NCBI RefSeq assembly: GCF_027622855.1
Contig: NZ_JAPZVR010000001.1
Coordinates: 638,864-702,863 of the forward strand
Direction: 5' to 3'
DNA: 64,000 bases
DNA from: Glycomyces algeriensis
GTDB taxonomy: Bacteria > Actinomycetota > Actinomycetes > Mycobacteriales > Micromonosporaceae
A model generated the notes under the pieces. It made no database searches, was not told where the DNA came from, and was given only the letters and a program-made list of their open reading frames with translations. Both the position numbers and the translations under genes were made by a program. Of the stretch, positions 33,177 through 39,422 are shown piece by piece (positions within the stretch are counted from its first letter, which is position 1; each line of letters starts with the position of its first letter).

Positions 33177-34021
33177 GACAGAACCCTCCTCTGGACGATG
33201 CGGACGACGGTGTCGGAGACGAGCCCGAGCAGGGCGTAGAGGACCAGGCCGACGATGATGATGTCGGTCTGCCCGTAGGTGCCGGCCAGCAGCATCATGT
33301 AGCCGATGCCGCTGGTGGCGTTGACCTGCTCGACCACCACGAGGGACAGCCACGAGGAGGTCACGGCGAAGCGCATGCCCAGGAAGAACCCCGGGAGCGC
33401 GCCGGGCAGGACCACCCGGCCGAGGAAGGCCGCGTGGTTGAGCCGCAGCGTCTCGGCGAGCTCGGCGTAGCGCCCGTCGATCGAGCGCAGGCCGTTGTGG
33501 GTGTGGATGTAGATCGGGATGAGCACGCCGAGCGCGATCGTGATGATCTTCATCCGCTCGTCGATGCCGAACCACAGGAGCAGCAGCGGCAGCAGCGCGA
33601 GGTTCGGGATCGACCGCTTGATCTGCACCGGTCCGTCCACGACGGCCTCGCCCCAGCGGCTCAGCCCCGAGACGATCGCGAGCACGAGCCCGGCGAGCAC
33701 GCCGAACGTGAGCCCGAGCGCGAAGCGGCGGGCCGAGACGAGCAGGTCCGGTCCGAGCCGCCCGGACTCCCAGAGGTCCCAGGCGGTCTCGACCACGGTC
33801 CAAGGGGCCGTGAGGATGCGCGGGTCGATCCAGCCCTGCGCCGAGCCCCAGATCCAGACGCCCAGGAGCAGCAGCGGGCCGATGAGGTAGCCGAGCGGGA
33901 TCGACTTGCCCGGGCCGAGGCGGCGCTTGCCCCGCGGCCTGGAGGCGCGGCCGCTCGCCGCCTCGTCGTGCTTGAGCGGCGGCGGGGCGCCGCGCGCCGG
34001 CTTGGTCTCCACGGCGGTCAT
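33152..34021 (-). CDS. ABC importer permease, SsuC type (system 2)
   Basis: 289 residues. A basic N-terminal tail of about 40 residues precedes the first membrane segment GYLIGPLLLLGVWIWG. The conserved loop AETLRLNHAAFLGRVVLPGALPG contacts the ATPase. LLPLLLLWFGIDERMKI and SSWLSLVVVEQVNATSGIG are close to SsuC. The start overlaps the binding-protein stop (ATGA). Confidence 0.9.
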   Translation of the reverse strand: MTAVETKPARGAPPPLKHDEAASGRASRPRGKRRLGPGKSIPLGYLIGPLLLLGVWIWGSAQGWIDPRILTAPWTVVETAWDLWESGRLGPDLLVSARRFALGLTFGVLAGLVLAIVSGLSRWGEAVVDGPVQIKRSIPNLALLPLLLLWFGIDERMKIITIALGVLIPIYIHTHNGLRSIDGRYAELAETLRLNHAAFLGRVVLPGALPGFFLGMRFAVTSSWLSLVVVEQVNATSGIGYMMLLAGTYGQTDIIIVGLVLYALLGLVSDTVVRIVQRRVLSWRRTLED

Positions 34022-35082
34022 GACGCGCCCGCCTCTCCGTACTCGGCGATGCCCTCGTTCACGAGGTGCTCGAAGCGGCGGTCGTAGATCTCCTCGGCGT
34101 CGAAGACGTCGTTGCCGGTGCCGGCCGCGACGATCTCGATGGTCTCCTGGTGGCGCTCGATGGTCTCGTCCCAGTTCTCGGGGAAGTCCGGCTCGCCCTC
34201 GCGGTCGAACAGGTACTCGCCGTCCTCATAGGGCAGTCCCTCGTGGTCGACGTACCAGGCGTTGATCCACTCCTCGCGGTTCGCCCTGGTCCAGAGCTTC
34301 GCGGCGCCCCACAGGCGCACGTACTGCGCGATGGCGGCCGCTTTGTCCGCGTCCTCCAGGACCTCGATGGGCGCGTAGAGCGTCCACGGGTCGTCGCGCA
34401 GGCCGTGCGGGATCGCGGTGGCGCCGTCCGGGCCGTACTTGTTGATGTAGGAGCGCACCTGGGTGCCGCCGATCGGGGCGACGTCGACCTCGCCGCCGCC
34501 GAGGGCGTTCGAGTAGGTGTCGGCGGTGCTCGGCAGCTCCACGAGCTGCACGTCGTCCTGGCTCAGCCCGGCCGCGTCGAGCACCCGCAGGATCAGCGCG
34601 CCCTGCGCCTGCCCGGGGGAGTACGCGATCTTCTTGCCGGCCAGGTCCTCGATCGCCGCCACGTCCACGCCGGGGGCGACCCCGAGGTCGTAGATGGGGT
34701 GCGCGAGCGGGTCGGTGCGGCCCGCGGCGGCCACGATCTTCACCGGGAGGTTGGTCCAGGTCGCGTGGATCGGCGGGATGTCGGCGACCGAGGAGACGTC
34801 GAGGGACTTGGCGCGGAACGCCTCGGCGGACTTCGGCCCGCCCGAGATGTTGGCCCACTCGACGTCGAAGGTCAGGAGGCCCACCAGGCCCGACAGCTCG
34901 AAGGCGAGCTGCTGGACCGGGTCGCCGATGACGACCTTGGTCCCCTCGGGGACGGCGGTGGGCAGGGCGGCGTCGGCGGCGAGCACCGGGCCGCTCGGCT
35001 CCTCGGAGCAGGCGGTGAGCGCCAGCGCCGCGACGGCGGGCGCACCGGCTAGCAGGGTTCGGCGGGTTGCGTTGGAGGACAT
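34018..35082 (-). CDS. SsuA-like sulfonate-binding lipoprotein (system 2)
   Basis: 354 residues. A signal peptide with RR and hydrophobic core ends in a lipobox ALTACSEE (Cys near residue 25). The mature part has KVVIGDPVQQLAFELSGL, WANISGGPKSAEAFRAKSLD and YSPGQAQGALILRVL. It is clearly different in sequence from the system 1 binding protein, so the two importers probably take different sulfur compounds. It lies between a flavin reductase and the permease in one long minus-strand operon. Confidence 0.88.
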   Translation of the reverse strand: MSSNATRRTLLAGAPAVAALALTACSEEPSGPVLAADAALPTAVPEGTKVVIGDPVQQLAFELSGLVGLLTFDVEWANISGGPKSAEAFRAKSLDVSSVADIPPIHATWTNLPVKIVAAAGRTDPLAHPIYDLGVAPGVDVAAIEDLAGKKIAYSPGQAQGALILRVLDAAGLSQDDVQLVELPSTADTYSNALGGGEVDVAPIGGTQVRSYINKYGPDGATAIPHGLRDDPWTLYAPIEVLEDADKAAAIAQYVRLWGAAKLWTRANREEWINAWYVDHEGLPYEDGEYLFDREGEPDFPENWDETIERHQETIEIVAAGTGNDVFDAEEIYDRRFEHLVNEGIAEYGEAGAS

Positions 35083-35150
35083 GGGGACGGCCTTTCAGAA
35101 GGAGTCGGGAAGGAGTCGGGCGGGGCCGGGGCGGGCCGCCGCCCGGCAGG

Positions 35151-35660
35151 TCATTCGAGCGGGGCGGCGGCGCAGTAGCCGCCCGCGTGGTACACCAGCG
35201 GTTCGTGGTCCCCGCCGGCCTCGGCGTCGACCACCAGGGCCAGGACCACGTGGTGGTCCCCGGCCTCGATGCGCTCGGTGACGACCGCGCGCAGGAACGA
35301 CGGGGCGTTGTCGAGCACCGGCTCGCCGGTCTCCAGCCGCGACCACAGGGTCGGCCCGCCGAAGCGGTCGATGCCGCTGGTGGCGAACCGGGTCGCGATC
35401 TCGTGCTGCGCGGCGGACAGGAAGTTGACGGTGAGGCTCTCGGCGTCCCGGACCGCCGGCCACGCGGACGAGCCGGTGGCGATCGCGAACGACACGAGCG
35501 GCGGGTCGATCGACACCGAGGTGAGCGAGGTGGCGGTGAACCCGGCCGGGCCGGACCCGGCGTCGGCGCACACCACGGTCACGCCCGCGGGGTGGGCCCG
35601 GAACAGGGACCTGAAGGACTCGGGGGCGACCCCCGCCGGGGCTGCGAGGCGCGCGCTCAT
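35151..35660 (-). CDS. Flavin reductase-family protein (HpaC/DszD type)
   Basis: 169 residues of the split-barrel flavin reductase domain. Conserved parts are FRSLFRAHPAGVTVVCAD, GFTATSLTSVSIDPPLVSFA, and ESLTVNFLSAAQHEIATRFA. Such proteins supply reduced FMN to two-component monooxygenases, here the enzyme at 31048. The ATG at 35660 overlaps the preceding stop (ATGA). A second, unrelated reductase precedes it, so the operon encodes two FMN reductases of different folds. Confidence 0.9.
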   Translation of the reverse strand: MSARLAAPAGVAPESFRSLFRAHPAGVTVVCADAGSGPAGFTATSLTSVSIDPPLVSFAIATGSSAWPAVRDAESLTVNFLSAAQHEIATRFATSGIDRFGGPTLWSRLETGEPVLDNAPSFLRAVVTERIEAGDHHVVLALVVDAEAGGDHEPLVYHAGGYCAAAPLE

Positions 35661-36202
35661 GCTGCCGCTCCGACCGGCTTGCGGCCCAGGCCGAGTGCGG
35701 CCTCCAGGGCCGGGGCGTGCGCCTCGGTCCAGGCGCCGATGTGCTCGGGGAGGGCCGGCAGCTCACTCTCGCGCAGCGCCAGCGACGGCACCGGCAGGCT
35801 CGCGCCGAGCTCGGCCAGGACCGGCCGCAGCTGCAGGTCGGCGAGGAATCGGTGCTCGGCCGAGGCCGCGATGGTGACCGGCACGGCCAGGACCCCTTCG
35901 AGGGCCCGCGGGGCGAGCTGGTCGAGGAACAGCTTGAGCAGACCGGTGTAGCTGGCCTTGTAGACGGGCGTGCCCACGATGAGCACGTTCGCGGTGTGCA
36001 CCTGGGTGGCGGCGTGCTCGAACCCGTCGTGCGGGGGCTCGATGCCGTCCAGGTACAGCTCGGCGAGGTCGATGGAGGCGGCGCGCGGTTCGGCCCGGAG
36101 CTCGGAGCCGATGGCCGCGGCGAGCGCCTCGGCGGTGGTGAGGGTGCGGGAGAGTCGCTTCGGATTGCCGACCACAGTGGTCAGTGAGATGGCGGCGGTC
36201 AC
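35657..36202 (-). CDS. NADPH-dependent FMN reductase, SsuE/MsuE type
   Basis: 181 residues with the flavodoxin-like fold: VVGNPKRLSRTLTTAEALAA at the start, VLIVGTPVYKASYTGLLKLF near residue 75, and PVTIAASAEHRFLADLQLRP. SsuE-type enzymes feed FMNH2 to alkanesulfonate monooxygenases. GTG 36202 follows AAGGA by seven bases. A 143-base gap with a small hairpin, then the palindromic element and the leader peptide, lie upstream. Confidence 0.9.
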   Translation of the reverse strand: MTAAISLTTVVGNPKRLSRTLTTAEALAAAIGSELRAEPRAASIDLAELYLDGIEPPHDGFEHAATQVHTANVLIVGTPVYKASYTGLLKLFLDQLAPRALEGVLAVPVTIAASAEHRFLADLQLRPVLAELGASLPVPSLALRESELPALPEHIGAWTEAHAPALEAALGLGRKPVGAAA

Positions 36203-36233
36203 GGTGGTGTCCTTACAGGTGAGATGGGCGAAG

Positions 36234-36254
36234 GCACGCCGCTGGAGGGCGTGC
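36234..36254 (-). promoter_or_regulatory. Small hairpin in the untranslated region before the FMN reductase
   Basis: GCACGCC (36234-36240) pairs perfectly with GGCGTGC (36248-36254) around seven bases. It lies 32 bases before the GTG start and could be part of an attenuation structure linked to the leader peptide. Confidence 0.4.
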
Positions 36255-36344
36255 GGGGATGCGGGCATGGAAGGGCCCGTGGGGATTCGCAGGAGGAGGG
36301 TGATCGAGCGCAGCCTGGGACGCCTGCCCGCTAGGGGCTGCGCT

Positions 36345-36511
36345 TTAGGGCCTGTCCCGCGGATCAGACCGGTCGTTATCCGGCCCGTTTGCCCGCTCGC
36401 TTCGTTGTCGGCCCTCCAGATACAACACCGGTATCTGGAGGGCCTTCCGCCTTGCGAGCGAACAAACGGACTCGGATACCGCCGCTCCCTGATCCGCGGG
36501 ACAGGCCCTAA
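36345..36511. mobile_element. Palindromic miniature element, copy 1
   Basis: The ends are perfect inverted repeats of at least 20 bp inside TA (GGGCCTGTCCCGCGGATCAG with its complement). Inner segments also pair, up to an apical hairpin around 36413-36445. A diverged copy lies at 62558-62756. No open frame is present, so it is MITE- or REP-like. A TA at each end would fit an IS630-type target duplication. It separates the leader peptide from sulfonate operon 2, and its terminal TAG is the leader's stop codon. Confidence 0.75.
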
Positions 36512-36591
36512 CACATTCGCAGACACAGTGCGCTGGCGGCGCGCATCTGGTCGATTTCGCGCCGCCGTGTGAGGAACTCGGCGGTCGTCAT
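36508..36591 (-). CDS. Cysteine-ending leader peptide of sulfonate operon 2
   Basis: 27 residues: MTTAEFLTRRREIDQMRAAS then ALCLRMC. The core LTRRRxIDxxRxASALC matches the short leader peptides found before sulfur-assimilation genes in actinomycetes, where Cys codons near the end sense cysteinyl-tRNA supply. Two Cys codons, the last sense codon among them, lie at the end. A -10-like GATAGT (36601-36606, minus strand) is nine bases upstream and no ribosome binding site is seen, so translation may be leaderless. The stop TAG is the first three bases of the palindromic element. Too short for usual gene finders. Confidence 0.72.
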   Translation of the reverse strand: MTTAEFLTRRREIDQMRAASALCLRMC

Positions 36592-36609
36592 ACGGAGAAC
36601 ACTATCAGT

Positions 36610-36632
36610 ATTCCTATAGAAATACTAGGAAT
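36610..36632. promoter_or_regulatory. Rrf2-type site 1 (sulfonate operon 2 leader)
   Basis: Perfect arms ATTCCTA and TAGGAAT are separated by nine bases. The site overlaps the -35/spacer region of the leader-peptide promoter and starts three bases past the stop of the upstream winged-helix gene. It shares CCTA-N9-TAGG with sites 2 and 3. Confidence 0.7.
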
Positions 36633-36634
36633 TC

Positions 36635-37210
36635 TTAGATGGTGAGAAGCCGGTCTGCGGCGGGCGAGGCCGCGCCGGTCCGGTACTCCACGTCGCGGCT
36701 GCGGGTGAACCGGTAGCCGACGCCGCGCACGGTGCCCACGAGCTCGTCGAACTCCCCGAGCTTGGATCGCAGGCGCCGCACGTGGACGTCGACGGTGCGG
36801 CCGGGGATGCCGGTGTCCGGTGTCTCCCAGACGTACTGCAGGAGTTCGGCCCGGGTGTGGACCATCCCGGGGTACCGCGCCAGGAACGCCAGGAGCTCGA
36901 ACTCCAAGCGGGTCAGGGCGATCGACTCGCCGCGCACGAGCACTTCGCGGCCGGGCACGTCGATGAGGAGCGCGGGGGGCGACTGCGGCGCGCTCGGCGC
37001 CGCGAGCGCGGCCGGGCTCTCGGGCGCGGCGGGCGCGCCCTCGGAGGCGACCGAGATGCGGCCGCCGCTCTGGGAGAGCACGCCGAGGGCGGCGGTGAGC
37101 CGCCTTGCGAGGCGGGGGTCGTCGGCCGGGATCTCGATGGTGACGGTGATCGTCGCGAGTCCGTTGCGGCGGTGGACGGGAGGGCGGGTGTGGGTCTGGA
37201 CGGGAGTCAT
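36635..37210 (-). CDS. Orphan winged-helix (OmpR/PhoB-type) regulator without receiver domain
   Basis: 191 residues. The C-terminal half is a complete Trans_reg_C domain: LTRLEFELLAFLARYPGMVH, RAELLQYVW, GRTVDVHVRRLRSKLGE and VRGVGYRF. The N-terminal 75 residues are not a receiver: a short basic start, a beta-like ITVTIEIPADD segment and an Ala/Pro linker. It therefore cannot be controlled by a histidine kinase in the usual way. It is the first gene on the strand leading to the leader peptide and sulfonate operon 2, and is probably one of its regulators. Confidence 0.85.
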   Translation of the reverse strand: MTPVQTHTRPPVHRRNGLATITVTIEIPADDPRLARRLTAALGVLSQSGGRISVASEGAPAAPESPAALAAPSAPQSPPALLIDVPGREVLVRGESIALTRLEFELLAFLARYPGMVHTRAELLQYVWETPDTGIPGRTVDVHVRRLRSKLGEFDELVGTVRGVGYRFTRSRDVEYRTGAASPAADRLLTI

Positions 37211-37518
37211 GGCGTCGCCTTCGGGTTCGGGTTCGAATGGAGTACCGGAGCGGGCGACGCCAAGGGCGCGGTGCTCGGAGGCCTTGCGGCTAGCGAGCGT
37301 GACCGGCGCCGACGGTGCCGCCCGGGCGACACAGGGCCGAGTTCGAGCGGGAGAAGTCGATGTGGCGGCGCTTGGTCCGCCTCGACTCCGCCCCAGGCGC
37401 CGTTCCGGGCGCTGCGCCTTCGCTGCTGTGGTTCACCATGACAGCATATCCTATCTATCAAGTAGGATTCAAGTCCACGTTCCGTTCTGCCCCAGAACCC
37501 ATGAAGGGAGCCTGGCTC
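37211..37518. other. Gene-free control region between the winged-helix and Rrf2 genes
   Basis: 308 bases with no supported gene separate two divergent regulators. The right half carries the Rrf2-type site at 37448-37468. The left half has no repeat or promoter I can support. Confidence 0.6.
37448..37468. promoter_or_regulatory. Rrf2-type site 2 (autoregulation)
   Basis: ATCCTA and TAGGAT are perfect arms with nine bases between. The site lies 50 bases before the ATG of the Rrf2 gene, so the regulator probably controls itself. Confidence 0.7.
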
Positions 37519-37974
37519 ATGCAGGTCTCCGCACGCGGCGAGTACGCCGTCCGCATCGCACTCACCCTGGCCGCCGAGCATCCGCGCACCATCTCGGCCA
37601 GCACCCTCGCGTCCGCTCAGGGCCTGCCCCGCAAGTTCGCCGAGGTGATCCTCGGGGACCTGCGGCGGGCCCACCTGGTCGCGAGCGCCCGCGGGGTCGA
37701 GGGCGGCTACCGGCTCGCCCGCGGGCCGGAGCGGATATCGGTGGGGGAGGTGCTCCGCGCCGTCGACGGCCCGCTCGCCGAGGTGCGCGGGCGCCGGCCC
37801 GAGGAGACGAGTTACGAAGGGGCTGCGGTGAACCTGCCGCGGCTGTGGGTCGCCGCCCGCGCCGCGGTGCGCTCGGTGCTCGACGAGGTCTCGCTGGAGC
37901 AGGCCGCCAGCGGCGAGTTCCCGGTCCGTGTCGCGGAATTGACAGACGAGGAGGGCGCCTGGGCGCCCCGCTGA
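37519..37974 (+). CDS. Cysteine-free Rrf2-family regulator (CymR-like)
   Basis: 151 residues. The N-terminus MQVSARGEYAVRIALTLAAE and the helix-turn-helix ISASTLASAQGLPRKFAEVI, with the wing VASARGVEGGYRLARGPE, define the Rrf2 family. There is no cysteine at all, so it cannot bind the Fe-S cluster of IscR, NsrR or RsrR. CymR, the cysteine-metabolism repressor, also lacks a cluster. AAGGGAG eight bases before ATG 37519 fixes the start. The sulfur genes around it and three matching palindromes make it the likely regulator of the island. Confidence 0.88.
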   Translation: MQVSARGEYAVRIALTLAAEHPRTISASTLASAQGLPRKFAEVILGDLRRAHLVASARGVEGGYRLARGPERISVGEVLRAVDGPLAEVRGRRPEETSYEGAAVNLPRLWVAARAAVRSVLDEVSLEQAASGEFPVRVAELTDEEGAWAPR

Positions 37975-38010
37975 CCTTGCGCGGCGGGTGCGCGGGCCTT
38001 AATATCTACA

Positions 38011-38033
38011 TATCCTATTGATTAGATAGGATA
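38011..38033. promoter_or_regulatory. Rrf2-type site 3 (egtA promoter)
   Basis: TATCCTA and TAGGATA are perfect 7-base arms separated by nine bases. The site ends 23 bases before the egtA start codon and is AT-rich within a GC-rich surround. It is the best of the CCTA-N9-TAGG sites. Confidence 0.75.
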
Positions 38034-38056
38034 ACCGCACCGCTCGGAGGTCACCC

Positions 38057-39286
38057 ATGTCCGACGCCTCGCTCTTCCTCGCAGCCCCGCCCCTCACCGT
38101 GGACGCGGTCTTCGAACACATTGCCGCCCAAGGCTTCCGGCCCGCCGCCCCGACCAGGATCGGCGCCGAGGTCGAATCCCTCGTCACCAGTGCGGCTGAC
38201 CGGCGCCGCCGCCTCGACCCCGAGTCCCTCAAAGCCGTGCTGGCCGTCCGGGACGCCCTGCCGCGCCGCTCCCGCCTCAGCTTCGAGCCCGGCGGCGCCG
38301 TCGAGCTCAGCTCGCGGCCCGCCGCCTCCGTAGCGGCGTGTTTCGCCGACCTCGAGTCCGACCGGCTCCGCGTCGCCGCCGCGCTGAGCGCCGAGGGCTA
38401 CGAGCTCCTCGGGCTCGGCCTCGACCCGGTCCGCCTGCCCCGCAGGGTCCTCCGCACCTCCCGCTACCAGGCCATGGAGGAGCTGTTCGACCAGGACGGG
38501 CGCGCCGGGCGCTGGATGATGTCGAACACCGCGTCAGTCCAGGTCTGCATCGACATCGGCGACGACCGCCCCGGCCACCGCGGCATCGCCGACCGCTGGG
38601 AGCTCGCGCACCGGCTCGCACCCGTGCTCATCGCCGCGTTCGCCAACTCGCCGCTGCGCCGCGGCGAACCGAGCATGTGGCGCTCCACCCGCCAGCACGT
38701 GTGGGCCGCGATCGACCGCACCCGCTCCCGCCCTGTGGGCGAAGGCGACCCGCGCGAATCCTGGGCCCGGTACGCCCTCGACGCCCGCGTCATGGCCGTG
38801 CGCGGCCCCGGCCGCTGGACCGTGCCGCGCGGCCTCACCTTCCGCGACTGGATCAACGGCGACTACCACCAGGCCCCGACCCTCGACGACCTCGACTTCC
38901 ACCTCTCCACGCTCTTCCCGCCCGTGCGCCCCCGGGGCGACTACCTCGAACTGCGGATGATCGACGCCCAGCCCGGGGCCGACTGGATCGTGCCCGTCGC
39001 CGCCGTCGCCGCGCTCTTCGACGACCCCGCCGCGGCGATGAGCGCCCGCGCCGCCCTCGAACCGCTCTGGCACCGCGCCACCGCCGCCGACCTGTACCTC
39101 CGCGCCGCCACCGCGGCCCTCGGCGACGACGGCATCCGCCTTGCCGCGGAAGCCTGCTTCGCCGCCGCCCGCGGAGCCCAGACCGACTCCGACACGGCCG
39201 CGCGCCTCGACCGCTTCACCGACGAGTACGTCGCCCGCGGCCGCACCCGCGCCGACGACCTCGTCGTCGGAGCCCGCCGGGACTGA
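38057..39286 (+). CDS. egtA: Ergothioneine-type glutamate-cysteine ligase
   Basis: 409 residues of the EgtA branch of glutamate-cysteine ligases, which join Glu and Cys with ATP to give gamma-glutamylcysteine, the sulfur donor used by EgtB. Features are IGAEVESLV near residue 35, RLSFEPGGAVELSSRPA near 75, MSNTASVQVCIDIG near 155, and DYLELRMIDAQPGADW near 295. egtB, egtC and egtD are not in the window, which is unusual since egtA normally lies with them. The perfect Rrf2-type site before it links it to sulfur control. Confidence 0.88.
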   Translation: MSDASLFLAAPPLTVDAVFEHIAAQGFRPAAPTRIGAEVESLVTSAADRRRRLDPESLKAVLAVRDALPRRSRLSFEPGGAVELSSRPAASVAACFADLESDRLRVAAALSAEGYELLGLGLDPVRLPRRVLRTSRYQAMEELFDQDGRAGRWMMSNTASVQVCIDIGDDRPGHRGIADRWELAHRLAPVLIAAFANSPLRRGEPSMWRSTRQHVWAAIDRTRSRPVGEGDPRESWARYALDARVMAVRGPGRWTVPRGLTFRDWINGDYHQAPTLDDLDFHLSTLFPPVRPRGDYLELRMIDAQPGADWIVPVAAVAALFDDPAAAMSARAALEPLWHRATAADLYLRAATAALGDDGIRLAAEACFAAARGAQTDSDTAARLDRFTDEYVARGRTRADDLVVGARRD

Positions 39287-39422
39287 GTCAGCCCCGCTGC
39301 CGAGCGTTCACTGTGGCGTTGCGCGCATTGCGAACACGCAGCTCATTCAGGTGCTGCTGTCGCACGTGTGGGCCGCTAGTATGGGGGCGACCCCCATCCC
39401 GCCGCCCTGATTTGGACGCTCG

